The notes: generated from the letters alone by a model not told the origin. Counted from the stretch's first letter, positions 11,741 to 24,640 are shown. The stretch is 64,000 bases of DNA from Metallyticus violacea (GCA_030762175.1 CM060846.1:183450041-183514040); one strand, 5' to 3'. Made by a program: numbers and translations.

Positions 11741-12489
11741 TCACCTCCACATATGAGGATGAATTTAATCTATTGCGCCTATCCGTAGCTCATCTGGTTA
11801 ACCGTCTGCTTCTACCCCCAATAAATTCCTGTTTATTGCCGACTGGAACAAGTTGCTCAGTTGAGCATTCTTCCCAGCACCTTGATAAAAAGAATTTGAT
11901 ATCAATGAGTGTTAGAGCTCAATTACACCATTATTTGCTCCACAGTCAGAATCATAAGAGCACTATTTGCACAGATGCCTACGACAAGTTCAGTCATACA
12001 ATAATTTGCATTAAAGTGTTGCGTCACATTTTCTTTAATCACTTTAAAGCCCGGACTATGCAGACTCTGGTATCTGCGTATTTAAACTTGAATGTGGGGT
12101 TTAGATCGTCAAGACGTAAATATAACCCACTTCTAGATATACTGGCAGTGGAGGGGGGTGAGTAGAGACGAACGCTTTCACCCCATAGTTTAACAGAAGA
12201 TGGAATTCTTATAGGTGATACAGTTCACGAGCTTGAATTTTCATATTAATGAGTTAGCTTATTGCTTTGCGGGTGAAGAGCTTGAAGTGCAACATGACTC
12301 AGCAAGCTTGTTAAATTTTGGAATTTTAGTGGAAATTCTTTGACCAAATACAATACTTTCAAATAGACGTTCCTCTATGAAAGCGTGGCCTGCATGGCGC
12401 CTGGAAGTACACTGTATGCCGGCTGAGTCGGATAGAAGTAAACCTCTTAATTCAAGCGAACAGATTTCTCATGCAAATTACAATATAAT
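11741..12489. other. Unassigned sequence with tRNA-like half
   Basis: At about 11782 the sequence tagctcatctggttaaccg resembles a tRNA D-arm/A box, but no T-arm or cloverleaf follows. The 130-codon plus frame at 11773-12165 starts within this half-tRNA and has no recognisable domain, so I do not call it a gene. Confidence 0.4.
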
Positions 12490-12954
12490 AATCACCTACA
12501 TTTGCCATGGAAGATGTTAGAAATAATGTCCTTTTGCTACCACGATTTTATCTCACAATTATTAAAAAGTTTGCATTCACACACACTAGTTTCTCTTTTG
12601 AAACTGCTACAATTTCTCTTCTTAAATTGTCTTTCGGTTCTTCCATGTATACGCATTATCCTATGCCATTTATTTTTCAAGTTCCACATAAACAGAAATT
12701 GCTTAGGCAAAGACTGAGAATCGCACTGAACATAATCATTTACTAATGACTCTACCTGAAATTTTTTCATCAGGTAACGAGCGATCAGCTGTATGTACAG
12801 TAGCGAAGTCTTGTCGAAAAAATACACGTTTACATTCAATGTCCAATAATTCTTCTAAGAATGGCATGATAATGTTATCTCTGCATCTGTGCCATTCATG
12901 GAATTTTCATAAAATAGAGGTCCTATAATTTTGAAAACATTCCCGGCACATGGT

Positions 12955-13522
12955 GTCGGTTCTGATGATCTAGTGGTAACTATACTTGTCTCGTAAACCC
13001 AAGATCGCCGTTCAATCTCGGCCAGGGTCGATGGATTTTTCCGGCGGAAGGGAAATTTTTTTTTTATTTATTTATTTACGGACGCTCTTTAACATCTCAG
13101 GTCATCAGCGTCCCATTCAACTCAGGGCGTGAAACGGCCGACATATTTTGCTCAGAGGCCTCTCTTTCAGGCTTGAGGTTCTTTTTCGTGCCGTAAATGT
13201 ACGACACGAGACCCACGGCTTTACTTCCTTTCCGAAGGAAGCCATACTTATGATTTTTACGTCCGAAAAAATCCATCGGTCCTAGCCGAGTTCGAACCCG
13301 CGATCTTGGGTGTAGGAGGTAAGTATGGTAACCACTACACCACCAGGACCGACCGGAAGGGAAGTAAAGTCGCGGATACCCTTGTAGATTTACGAAACGT
13401 AAAAGAACTTCAAGCCTGAAAGAAGAGGTCTCTGAGCAACATTGACAGGCCGTTTAACGCCCTGAATTAAATGGAACACTGATGACCTGAGATCTTAAAG
13501 AAGCTCCATAAATAAACCAAAT
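12955..13522 (+). mobile_element. Outer SINE-A, interrupted by a second SINE-A
   Basis: The 5' part (head plus cagggtcgatggatttttcc) lies at 12955-13054. The 3' part resumes at about 13355 (ggaagggaagtaaagtc) and ends with aaagaagctccataaataaa. Together they make one plus-strand SINE-A of normal length, once the inner copy is removed. Confidence 0.9.
13055..13354 (-). mobile_element. Inner SINE-A nested within a SINE-A
   Basis: Minus-strand full-length SINE-A from a T-rich tail (ttttttatttatttatttac) to the head accaccaggaccgacc. A perfect 9-bp TSD, ggaagggaa, flanks it at 13046-13054 and 13355-13363. This TSD is the outer SINE's own sequence. Confidence 0.95.
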
Positions 13523-14361
13523 CAATTGCAACGGTACACCAATTTTTTGGTTATGCATTGGAATTTAATGTAGCTGCAAAATTGGATTTTCTGCCCCAAC
13601 ACCTGTGAATCTGTATCATCTTAAATGGAACCATGCTTCATCGGTAAATAAATTAAATGTGTCTCAGAAGGTCAGAAAAATTTACAAGTCTTGAATTACA
13701 GTAGGATTACCTAGTATTGCTTCAATGTATAATATTCTTGTGTCACATCTGTGGCTAGCGTTGGTACCACAACACCCGACGACTGCAGGACATTTACAGC
13801 ACATGTGGTCCTACGCATTTCTTATCTAATTTTGTCATTGCAAAACTCCAAAGCACTGTTTTTCTCAAAATATAAACTTTCGATTACGTACATAATGACA
13901 AATGTATTGCAAAAACTTTCAAACATGTATAAACCTATCAACTTGGCATGAACTTGCATTTCTTTTTAATGTTTAGGTCCCGCGAGTCTACAACACTTAA
14001 GAGAAGTCACCAAGATGAGGAGGAACAGTAGGATGACCTAAACCAAAGACATTAAAATGGTCACCCCAGCAAACGATGTAAGAAATCCCTTTAGCAAATG
14101 TTTTCCGAAAAAAAGTATAATAAAACCTTGCAAAAAGAGGCACATCAGCGCCCAGAAAACGTCATCTGACAAAGAAGATGCGAAATGTTCTAAAAACAGC
14201 ATGCAAAGCCCAAGAACAAGACAAACTTGCAATTTAGCTTTTCTAATCACTATGAAGGGAAAAATGTCTGGGTGCGATTTTCTTTTGTCCACCCACATAA
14301 CTTGGGTATCGCAGCCGCAAATGTGAACATTCTCAACGCATTTTCATAACCTCCTTTGATT

Positions 14362-14515
14362 ACTTATTTGTTTTATTTGCGGACGTTTTCAACATTTCAG
14401 ATCACCTGCTTACCATTCAATTCATGGCGTGAAACGGCCGATAAATTTTGCTCACAGGTCACTTCTATTAAGCTTGTGGTTCTTTTACGTGCCGCAAATC
14501 TACTACAAGGGACTT
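14362..14515 (-). mobile_element. SINE-A, 5'-truncated
   Basis: Only the 3' half is present on the minus strand: ttatttgcggacgttttcaa, ggcgtgaaacggccgataaa, then ttcttttacgtgccgcaaat. The tRNA-like head is missing. Confidence 0.85.
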
Positions 14516-17500
14516 TGGTGACTTGTACGACTTAATGATAATCAAGATTGATATCTTTGAACATTTTCTCAACTCAAAAATAAAATATAAAAGTACACTT
14601 TTAGCAATAACTTATCCATTTAAACACACATCCACAACTTCACACATCACTCTAAAATAACAAGGCAACGAACCTCGTATCATTTATCATCTTCACGAGA
14701 AATTTCAGGTTCTGTATATGGTGTTTTACATCATCAACAAACTTATTTATGAAATGAAGGTGTACTATATATACTTACCTCACACGTATCTAACCAGTGG
14801 ACATTACATCCACTATTCTCATTTCATTAAATATTTTATACTTGAAATTTATTTCGAAATGCAACGTTTTCTAAAACTTTTTTCTTCAAACAAATGACAA
14901 GAGTTCAAAGAGCGTAAGATTTTAATAACTCAGTTAAGTCAGGCTGAATCCGGTTTTACTGTTCTGTCTAGTCACTAGTTGCTAAGCTTTTGTCAGGCAC
15001 GCATGATCTGCTTTGTTCCACTGCTGACACTGCTTTCACCAGGTGTGCCTGTGCCAAAGATGCCATTTATGCCACCTACGAGGGTCTAGAGTACAACAAA
15101 AGATTTATCAGAACTCGCAACTACTTAATCAACAAGGACAAGCGTTTCTCCGCAAGTAGCAAAGAGAAAGCAACTATGCAGAGAAAACTTACCTAGCTCT
15201 ACATCCTTTCCTTATCTGCTTAGACCAAAACGAACGACTTGCATCACTAAGTTTCCTAGATCACACGATTTGATTTTGTATCAGGTTTTCCCTTCATATC
15301 CTCCCATCAACGTGGACGTTGTATGGGACCAACTACTTGCCATATAACACATACATACGCTTCTTATTACAGGTGTACCAAACTCTAAAATGTGTTATCT
15401 TCAACAACGCACATAAACTGCCCGGAGCCGTCAAAGAATGGCTTATCTGTCTCATGACTCCATAACTGTACTCTGCGCATTGTTGGGCCCAGATTTTATG
15501 TAGATGTCCACGTAATAGAAACAGCCTTCTCGACGTTAAACCTTCAAAAGCAGCCTAACCCACTAACGGCAAATAAACTCTATCGGCCTCGTCTAGCCCT
15601 CGCTTATATCGCATTAAGAATTGCAGCACGGTAAAGTCTATCTCGTGCAGGGCGTCAGGTCTGTCAAAACCAGGTAAGAACTCAAGACCGCGATCACTAT
15701 AGGAGATAAGGACGTATATCTCCCGTTCAGATTTGACAACCTTTAAAATTCATTCCAAATCTCAATTCTTTATTTACCTAAGAGAAGAATTTGTTTAAAA
15801 CGGACATAAAAGACATGTGGTAAAGATGGCAGCCTCACTGCTTCCTTTGAGCAAGACTTGCCGAACCGACCTCGTAGATGTGGGTAGCCATACTCCTATT
15901 TAACTTGCCCACGTCGTCAATAACGACCGACTGTATATCGGGAACAACAATTTTGATTTCTGTTAAAGCAAATCGTCCGCCAATACCAACACCGATATGA
16001 TGAACCAATATATTCTTCGTATGCTAACGTCATTAAACCGAAGTTCAGCACATCCAACATTTTACATTTGGCTGCTGACGCTCAGTGCAGAATATACCTC
16101 AATGACAACAGCTCCACAGGTGTCACACTTAAAGACGACTTTTATCACTCCGCTTTATCTGCTGTCCGTTGACACAAAATTTTACCTCCTACATCTATTA
16201 CCCAGCATGTATTACCCAGTATTACCCAGCATGGTCTTTCACTTTCTTTCTCCATAAATAGCAGCATCGACGAGCATGAAGCCAAGAAGAGCAATTTTTC
16301 TACTCCAACATACACCACATATTTCAACATCTCCGTGTGCAAAAACATCGAATAGTACTATCGCACGTTAATGTATGTTAACCACACCTCTCTGGTGTAG
16401 CAATTAAATGTAATGCTGCATGCAAACATCATGAGTATTTTGTGAAAATAGTATTACAAGCGCTATAAAATAACGTAAAACTGTAATAAAATGCATTAAA
16501 TACTTACAAAACTTCAAAAAGTGTGAATATTTTATATGTATTGTCCTATAAAAATAAACTGTTACCAAATAAAAAGGGAACGTTAAGGCTTATATATGCT
16601 GTCAAATAGAAATTATTGATTATCACTAAAAGCAATGTATTTAGCCAAAGAATTTGAAAAAATGCGATTAGCCAAACCCTTCTGGCTCTCCTTATTACAA
16701 ACATCCCGCGCACACACACATTCCGTCTCGCGCCAAATTAAGTGCCACAAAGTATGTGTTGCCCAATTAAAATGACATGCCAAGTTTATCATCATGTACA
16801 CGTTACTTTAAAACCCAATTAATTATTATGCGTATAAGTAAATGATTCGGTAACGTTTTAAAGTAAAATGCACCAATTCACTTATGTAGTTATTTTGTAA
16901 ATCAGCAAATAAAATAATTATGTGCATTGGTTTAAATAAAATGTTACATACAATTCTATATGTTGCAATAAATTAAGCATTATCAGATAAGGCCAATTAT
17001 TTGGAGTACAAGTTTACATAGTAACTAATTACTAAGTAGCACACACATTTTAAATAGTTAAACAAGTCAATTGACGTTAGGCCTAAATTGAAGTTAGGAC
17101 TATTTTGAATGTTCTTCAATACGAAAGAATGCATTACGTAACCAAGACACGCAATACTGCGTTTGCAAGTAGTACATGCTCATACCGCACAGTCAGCATA
17201 AACATATTCAAACCTACGAGACGTTGTCATGCTTGCACTCAATAATTAAAAAAGAATAAAAAGGGTTAGTACTTAGTAACAAAGGGTGGCAATAAATATA
17301 TTATTGGTGTAAATAAATGTATGAAATCGCATTAAAATAGTGTATAGCATTTGACTTACTTAGTTAACCTGCATTATTTCTTTATTCTCACGGTTTAAAC
17401 AGGATATGGCAAAATATACATTTCGTAATCCTAGACGAGGGATACACTGTCCGTCGTGAAACAAGAAATAAAACATTCCCACCCAAAGTTACAAGGCAAG

Positions 17501-17528
17501 TAAGTACATGTCATTGAGGTTAGTGAAC
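14516..17528. other. Unassigned sequence, 3 kb
   Basis: No gene or known element recognised. Short frames at 14990-15196 (plus, 68 codons, Lys/Arg-rich C-terminus), 15997-16257 (plus) and 16145-16348 (minus) lack known domains. The stretch from about 16400 to 17500 is strongly A+T-rich. Confidence 0.45.
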
Positions 17529-17605
17529 CATTTTTTTTTTTTTTTTTTTTGAGTAGTGTTTAACGCCCGTTTTCACTACTGAGGCACCACAGGCGGTGCA
17601 AAGGA
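17529..17605 (-). mobile_element. SINE-B 3'-end fragment
   Basis: Poly-T followed by gagtagtgtttaacgcccg and ttcactactgaggcaccaca: only the terminal segment of a minus-strand SINE-B, consistent with 5' truncation at integration or later decay. Confidence 0.85.
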
Positions 17606-18951
17606 TATTAAATGTAGAAGCGAATAATACAAGTCACACGCCTAGTGTATAAGTAACCATGTATCAAAAATGCTTACAAAAGAAATAATAACACAATAAA
17701 AACAAATACATTCGTTGCAATTTTGTTGATATTAAATCTTAGAAATGTGGTATTTTACATTCCGCAACTTTTGGATCCCCGAACATAATAAATGTCATGT
17801 TTATGGTAAAATTTTGCAAATAATATAACGCGATTTTGGTTTTGATTTCTAGCGTCAGTAATGTAATTTACGTTAATTTAATATTCCTTGTATTTTAACC
17901 AACTGAAACTTTTTCATTTGCATCAGTATCCTTCCGTTCCTGACGCATTACTACTATCACAAAACGTTTCAATTTCAGCACAACACGCACCTATTACGTG
18001 GGCAATTAGCTTTCACTTTATTCATTTTGTCAAAAATTGTTATTCCAAGGAACATCACTCCTCTGTCTCTCGATGAATACCTTGTCCATTACTCTCAGAC
18101 TATATCCTCCTTCTATTAAGACAGGTCTTGCCAAAACCCTACATCGCCATCCTGCAAGAAAATGCCGATTACACTTACAATAATCGCACTTTCATGAGCA
18201 CATTACCGATGACATGCCCTCCTTCAATTTCTACTTTCAGCGAAAAGTGCCATCAGGTCGGCAAAAACATTAAATGTTGTACACTTTCGCAAATACCTGT
18301 CATCTATAGGTATCATTTACTGTTTTGTACCGATATCATATATTATATCCGGCGCCATGTTCTTGTGTCCTGCTAAGTTGTTTAAAATAGCTTTAATGCA
18401 AGCATAACAATGTCACAGTTAAGTTCTGTTATCTGCGAGTTCCGCAAACGTATAGGGCATTTTTTTTTCGGGTTAATTGATTGTACTCTTGAACTTGTTA
18501 ACACAAACTGCAGTCTACTAAATGCTCGTACATCATGCAACCACATCAGATACACATCACGCCATTTTCATTACTTTACTAAAGTTTAGAACTCACGTCA
18601 TCTGCAATTTGTTTGTGGAGCTTCTTCCCCAACTTCTCATGATGTAGATCTATAAGTTGGTCGATTTTCCATTCCATATATTATATTTATACTTCCTGCA
18701 AGTTACGATAAACGGCTTTGGCGTATAACTTGCGACTGAGTCGCTTTCGAACCGGAGTTCTCTGTCTTAAGTTGATACATCTGTACTTCTCCATCATCCA
18801 TAAAAGTTTGTATCATCACGGAAACACCCGGTATAAGGACGTGCTGGTACTCAACGCTTGACGCAAGACCCATCTTACAGTTGCAGTAAATTAGTGCATA
18901 AATTTTAGACAAGGAATTTGGGTGACTGGAATGTTTGATGCAAATGTAGCA
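17606..18951. other. Unassigned sequence
   Basis: No gene recognised. Frames at 17888-18076 and 18128-18376 (plus) and 18703-18912 (minus) have no identifiable domain. Confidence 0.4.
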
Positions 18952-18961
18952 GGTTCTTATT

Positions 18962-19253
18962 GATTTGGTTTATTTACGGACGCTCTTTAACATCTGAAGT
19001 CATCAGCATTCCATTCAATTCAGGGCATGAAACAATCGATAAACTTTGCTCAGAGGCCTCTTCTTTCAGGCTTGAGGTTCTTTTACGTGGGGTAAATGTA
19101 CGATACGGGAACCACGGTTTTCCCTTCCGAAGGAAACCATAGTTGTGATTTTTACACTAAAAAATTCATCTACCATAGCCGAGATTGAACACGCGATCTT
19201 GGGTCTACGAGGCAAGTATGCTTACAACTAGACCACCAGGACTGACTAGGGGT
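18962..19253 (-). mobile_element. SINE-A, full length with TSD
   Basis: Minus-strand SINE-A from gatttggtttatttacggac to the head gaccaccaggactgac. TSD ggttcttatt at 18952-18961 and ggttctgatt at 19254-19263 (9/10). The head is degenerate (TTGAACACGCG in place of the B box), suggesting an older copy. Confidence 0.9.
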
Positions 19254-19375
19254 GGTTCTGATTTACGAAACACAACCTGCAACATGTAACTTGTTTGAAA
19301 ATTAGTGAAACAGAAGATTTCCATACTTTACAATCGTGTACTGGCATTTGCAGTAATAGCACCCAGCCGGCATAT

Positions 19376-19646
19376 TTATTCGGTCCTGGTGGTGTAAAGG
19401 AAGTTGCCTCCTAAACGCAAGATCGCGGGTTCGATCCCGATCAGGACGGATGGATTTTTTCGGGCGTAAAATCCTTCGGAAGGGAAGTAAAGTCATGGGT
19501 CCCGTGTCGTACATTTACGGCACGATAAAGAACTTCAAGCTGAAAGCAAAATTTGTGGGCCCTTTCACGCTATGAATTCAATGGGACGCTGATGAGCTGA
19601 GATGTTAAACAGCGTCCTTAAATAAAGCAAATTAAAAAAAAAAAAA
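19376..19646 (+). mobile_element. SINE-A, full length with TSD
   Basis: Plus-strand SINE-A beginning ggtcctggtggtgtaaagg with B box GGTTCGATCCCG and ending aataaagcaaatt plus poly-A. An 8-bp TSD, cggcatat, lies at 19368-19375 and 19647-19654. It has small internal deletions relative to other copies, including the segment after cgggcgtaaa. Confidence 0.9.
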
Positions 19647-19701
19647 ACGGCATATGCAAAATGCACCTGCCCCGGAACGACATATGTGTAAGCCACGTGG
19701 T

Positions 19702-19746
19702 ACTTTTTTTTTTTTTAATTAATTTATTTATGGACGCTCTTTAACA
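19702..19746 (-). mobile_element. Extreme 5'-truncated SINE-A stub with TSD
   Basis: A 45-bp insertion made only of poly-T plus the last bases of SINE-A (tttatggacgctctttaaca). A perfect TSD, ccacgtggt, flanks it at 19693-19701 and 19747-19755. Confidence 0.85.
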
Positions 19747-19755
19747 CCACGTGGT

Positions 19756-20737
19756 GCGCTGAGTAGATGCTGATTAAGAGTAAAGTTCGCAGCCAATTTA
19801 AGCATAAATAAACTAATACTGCAGGCCGTACTTTCTATATAATTATGGCACGTTTTCCATTACTATCTGAAGTTCCCGTTGAGAAATAAAAGCAAAATCC
19901 TGAACGTTACTATATTTGAGACCTAATTTTCACTTTAGACCATTGAGATCGAACAGGCGTAATCTATTTATAAAGTGAGTGTTCGGCTCACTCAGCGATA
20001 CCACTATTTAATTAAATATTCTCTATTTCTACCCCTCTCATTGTTTGAAACCGTTGCTTAGGTTCTTCACCTAATCTAAAGTTATTTTTAGCAAAATAGT
20101 AGTAGCTTGGTAGAAATGCTACACCAGCCAAGATTACACACTATACACTGCTAACTGCACCAGTTTTATAAAGTATAATTCAGAAGGTAAATTCTTTCTA
20201 AAATATCCCAGCATAGCAATTAATAGTTAAGAACAATAGTTAAGTGGAAAACATTTATGTTGATACAAATGACTACTCCGCTAACATAAACAAGAATTTT
20301 ACAATTGAACTGAACAGACTTAAATTTGAGCATGCAACAAAAAGCATATGCGTATAAGAAGGGAGAAAAAGTCATTCTCACCAAATATCAGTTAAATCGT
20401 CCTGTCAGACATTCGGTCACTTACCTAAAACAGAAAAGGAAAACAGAATTTAAAATTACAAATTTGTGTATAAAGTGTATGTTTAACTTATATAATAAAA
20501 TAACTACATTTAAAAAGTAGGGTGAAAGTAGTTTCTGTGTCAAAGAACATATATGTACAATGTATTGCAAAAGCTTAAATATGCTCCCGTTAAGTTCTTT
20601 AACTCCAACCTTTACATGGCGAATATACGTTAGAAACAAACCTCTATAAATTAGCATTTTCAGACATAATTTCATAGCATAATTGCAGCAAAAGCATGGT
20701 AGCCTTGACGGGCACATTTCACTGAAAGAACTTCTTC
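19756..20737. other. Unassigned A+T-rich sequence
   Basis: No gene recognised. Frames at 20326-20520 (plus) and 20421-20717 (minus, 98 codons) overlap on opposite strands and show no domain. Confidence 0.4.
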
Positions 20738-20747
20738 CATGATAGTT

Positions 20748-21030
20748 TTGGTTGATTGAACTGACACTCTTTAACTCTCGTCAACGTACCATTCAATTCA
20801 GGGGGTGAAACGACCCACAAATTTTGCTCAGAGGTCTCCTCTTTCAGGCTTGAGGTTCTTTTAAGTGCCGTAAATGTACGACACGGAACCCACGGCTTTA
20901 CTTCCCTTTCGAAAGAACCCATACTTAGGATTTTTACGCCCGAAAAATTCTATCGACCCTGGCCGGGATTGAAGCCGCGATCTTGGACCTACGAGGCAAG
21001 TATGGCTACCACTAAATCACCAGGAATTTG
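20748..21030 (-). mobile_element. SINE-A, full length with TSD
   Basis: Minus-strand SINE-A from the tail gacactctttaactctcgtc to the head accactaaatcaccagga. A perfect 10-bp TSD, catgatagtt, lies at 20738-20747 and 21031-21040. Confidence 0.92.
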
Positions 21031-21040
21031 CATGATAGTT

Positions 21041-22343
21041 CAAAACAGCCATGAAGATTAGTAAGGCGTGAGGGCAAAGTAAGTTTCCAGTTTCCTTAAT
21101 ATTCTATTTTCTTTGTAGTAAACGGTAGGTTTTAAGATCGAGTTCTGTTGCAGTGTTGGTAAAACTTATAATTGAATATAACAATTTAGAAAACAACTCA
21201 AAATAAATAAAAGTTTTAATTGTTTTAACAACGTGGCTCTTTAACGAAAACTAAGCAAAGAGAACAAAAACACAATTATTACAGCAGATTATATTCTGAA
21301 TACTAAAAGTAAAATGCTTGTTTAGCCTTATTTACTCACCCGTTAAATTAATATCATTCCTATATGCCAACTTCTGACATTTTTCAACTTTGTCTATGTT
21401 TGATTCTTAAAATTATAATGAAAAATGGATACGACGAAATGTAAATTATTGAGCAGTTATCACTAGGCACTGGAAACGGGATACTATGCGACTGAAAGAA
21501 AGTGGGTGCGCCTCTGAGTTTATGGCAGGTGAGGTCAGCGTCAGTGCTCTGCGTGTGTATGTTATTTCCGAAACTTATTCAACTACGTACTGTGTAGGAA
21601 AAGAGTAGCAACTTTTTGCATACACTGATTGCAAAAGTACCCCACTTTCACCTCTCTTAGAAAACGCTTGTTCAGAAATGAGTTTTATTATACATAGGAC
21701 TTAAAACAGAACTGTGTTTCAAATTTAAAGGCAAATTATGAGCACATTGAAATATTTGGATAATGAAAAGCGTAATTCTGCCTGCTTAGGCTGCATTTTA
21801 AAAAAAGGAATAGTTTTAGAAAGAATATGACATTTATTTCAAACGCTGCTAAGGACGGAAAATGATATGTGTCTTTTTGTAATCGCGATTCCACATTTTC
21901 AATAATCCAGTAAGTGCATGAGTTTTACTACCTTCCTTGCAGGCGTAAGTTTAAATCAAAGTGTTACACTAAGTCCGCCACAAAGGACAAGTCAGCTATC
22001 CATTAATTCTGAAAAAAACTGTTCTAAAATAGAAAAAGAAAAGTGGTAAAAAAATAACGCATTTGAGCTTAGGTTTAAAACTCTTTAGTGTTAAACGCTG
22101 AAAAGGGTCATTTATATGTATTTCGTGGGTTTTCAAAAAAAATAAAATAAAATAAAACAAATTTCAAATCGCAGGTGAAGGAATCGCCTTAGCATTGTTC
22201 CTCTGCTATACCGACAAGCTTGGCAGCGATAAATGAATCTTAAATAGAAGAAAATTAAGCTTTTCAAGTCTTGCGATTTTGTGAGGCACTTTTATAACAA
22301 AACAAATGCAATGACAAAAATTGTACAAATTATGTTTGTCCAC
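21041..22343. other. Unassigned A+T-rich sequence
   Basis: No gene or catalogued repeat seen. Only short homopolymer runs are present. Confidence 0.4.
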
Positions 22344-22351
22344 GTCTTTTT

Positions 22352-22644
22352 TTTTTAATTTGTTTATTTAAGGACGCTCTTTAACAGCTCAGGTCATCAG
22401 CGTCCCATTCTATTCAGGGAGTAAAACGGCCGATAAATTTTGCTCAGATGCCTCTCTTTCAGGCTTGAGGTTCTTTTTCGTGCCGTAAATGTACGACACG
22501 GGATCCATGGCTTTACTTCTCTTCCGAAGGAAGTCATACTTCCGATTTTTACGCCCGAAGAAATCCATCGATCCTGGCCGGGTTCGAACCCGTCACCTTG
22601 GGTTAAGACAAATATGGTTACCACTACACCACCAGGACCGACCC
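22352..22644 (-). mobile_element. SINE-A, full length with TSD
   Basis: Minus-strand SINE-A with tail aatttgtttatttaaggacg and head accactacaccaccaggac. The B box GGGTTCGAACCCG is intact. An 8-bp TSD, gtcttttt, lies at 22344-22351 and 22645-22652. It shares the diagnostic tail variant taaggac...aacagctcag with the copy at 40485, suggesting one subfamily. Confidence 0.92.
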
Positions 22645-22652
22645 GTCTTTTT

Positions 22653-23559
22653 GTGTAAGATATTATGGACATTATATGAAAAAGCCTTAAAAAGCGTACA
22701 CAAGTACCACTTTACAAATTTAACTCGCCCGTGACTTTCACAGAGGACAAGTGGTTAGTAAACATGTCTTGTGGTTCAGGAAGAGCAGACGCTGTCGCGC
22801 TAAGTCACCATTCTTGGGGCATGACACAGCTACCATCAAGACTTACTCTCGGATATAACAAAAGGACGCATTTTGGGGATATGGAAAAAAAGGCTTTTTA
22901 TTCCCGACACCGCCACTGTAGTCGACACACAGAAGAGATGCCCGATTCCAAAAACTCGGAGAGGAGGGTTTGAAGAAACCACGCCTGACAAGGGGGAAGG
23001 CTTAAGAGTAAGGGCTAGACATTTGCGAGTCTCTACCGAAGAGACTAAACGAAGCCATAGATCACAATTGTTGGTGAACCTCATATTGATTGAAATAAAA
23101 GTATCAATTTCTGGTACTTTCATTTCCTGTTTGAAGTAAACGTGTTATACTTTCCTTATTACATTAATCTAAGTATTTATACTTATAGGTTAGTTTTCTT
23201 TCCTTATAAGTTATTGGAAATTAAAAATATATTATTATGACATCTCTTAAGTTTATTTTCCAGCACACATAAATTTACTTTGTCTAAAAAGTGTTGTTTA
23301 TCTATTTAGCGTTATTTCAGAAGACAACACTTCTTTGATTTCACATGTGATTTTATTTCCATTCCACCTTTGATAATTCAAAAAATTCTTTTGTCATCAT
23401 ACGGGATTTTAGAATTGCAACCAATTTAAATCATATAGGAACATCTAGTATAAACACACTTGAGGACTGTTCAATAAAGAATGGTATTCATTTTATTGGC
23501 ATGATTTCTCGCGCTAAAACTTAACTTTACAATACTCTGTTACCTTAAAGCGTAATGTG
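22653..23559. other. Unassigned sequence
   Basis: No gene recognised. Overlapping frames at 22731-23139 on both strands have no known domain. Confidence 0.4.
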
Positions 23560-24640
23560 CACGTGGTAGCTTTTTCATTGTTGTCACTTTCTGATCCCGT
23601 CTGTCAGAGATGTAGAAGTAAGGCATGTTCAGTTTCGTCTACAGCAAAATGGAGAATATGCGACAAACAATATGCTGCTGTGAAATGTGCTTTATCTCAA
23701 CAAATCTTAAGCTGAGATCTATGCAATTTTACAGGAGGCCTATAGAGAGTTTGTTGTTTCCTATAGCACAGGTTGAAAAAATGTTAAAATGCTTAAAGAG
23801 GACAGGCAATCAGTTACAAAGAAAGATGGACCCGCACTCCAGTTTGTGCTCTAACGGAAGAAAACACTGCTGTTGACACTGTGAGTGAGGGCCGTCGAAT
23901 AGCAATAACACTTTCAGAAATACTAAAATTTCACTGGGTGCCGCTCATATGTTGGTAACTAAAAAGTTGCACGTGAGAAGTGTTTGTGCACAGTGGACGC
24001 TCGCATGTAGGTTTGGATGCAGTTTATTATATTCAGAAAGATGCGGTATTTCTTTCAAAGGAAATCTTGATGTACCTTGGCTACCTACATCATTTTGATC
24101 CTGAGAGTAAACAGTACAGTTCTGTGTGAAAATCTCCCATCATCACCAAGAACAAAGAAAGCAAAGGTGGTTGTTTCTGCTGAGAAAGATATGGTAGTCT
24201 CATTTTCGATATTCAAGGAATGGTTTGCCAGTATGTCATACCTGCACACATAACTGACACTGGACGATACTACAGAGATCTCCTAAAAACTATGCACTGT
24301 CACTTCACACGCAAAATACCACATTTCCGTGCGACAAGCTGGATGCTGCACCGCAATAATGCACGGCCACATATCGCAAATGTTGCTGCTGAATATTTCA
24401 CATAAATAAATCAATGTAAAGCGTGTCCTTCACCTTCTCTATAATCCAGATTTAGTTCTGTGTGACCTTTTCTTTTACCCAAATTAAAGCAACACCTTCG
24501 TAAGCAATGGTGAAGGCTGCGGAAGGGATTCTGAAGGGACTATCAAAAATGGTTTCCATCACGTCTTTGAAGACTCGCATAAATTCTGGGAGAGGTGAAT
24601 TGAAATTAACGGTGACAACTTTTAGAAAGATCATCAAAAT
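23560..24640 (+). pseudogene. Second mariner-like transposase relic
   Basis: Degenerate mariner transposase on the plus strand. Recognisable pieces in order: EDRQSVTKKDGPA (consensus DDPRSGRPST, about 23800), LTEENTAVDTVSEGRR (about 23850), HFDPESKQYS (first-Asp region, about 24092), KSPSSPRTKKAK after an in-frame stop (about 24135), GMVCQYVIPAHITDTGRYY (consensus G-V-x-EFLPxGQTVN-YY, about 24215) and MLHRNNARPHIANVA (consensus HDNAxxH, about 24340). The second catalytic Asp is now Asn. It differs clearly from the mariner at 6967-8247 and looks older. The terminal repeats were not resolved. Confidence 0.8.

Larger units (their letters stand above)
12490..13700 (-). pseudogene. IS630-like (DUF4817-type) transposase relic with nested SINEs
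   Basis: Minus-strand DDE transposase relic. From high to low coordinates: LFTDEAWFHLR (first Asp region, about 13630), GAENPI and the HNQKIGVPLQL stretch (consensus HDQKIGVWC), then a SINE-A insertion at 12955-13522. The frame family resumes with NYRTSIL, FLEELLDIE, FFRQDFATVHTA (consensus QQDGATAHTA, second Asp), and LPKQFLFMWNLKNK (consensus DFFLWGxLKxKV). Both halves belong to the same IS630/DDE_3 transposase type common in insects. The second catalytic motif is damaged and stops occur, so it is inactive. Confidence 0.8.

Noticed and set aside
11773..12165. 130-codon plus frame
   Set aside because: Begins in a half-tRNA-like sequence. No recognisable domain, and ordinary composition for chance frames.
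22397..22672. Frames on both strands at 22.4-22.7 kb
   Set aside because: Translations of a full-length SINE-A. The same applies to frames at 243-539, 11473-11694, 19302-19514, 20719-20922 and 40621-40803.
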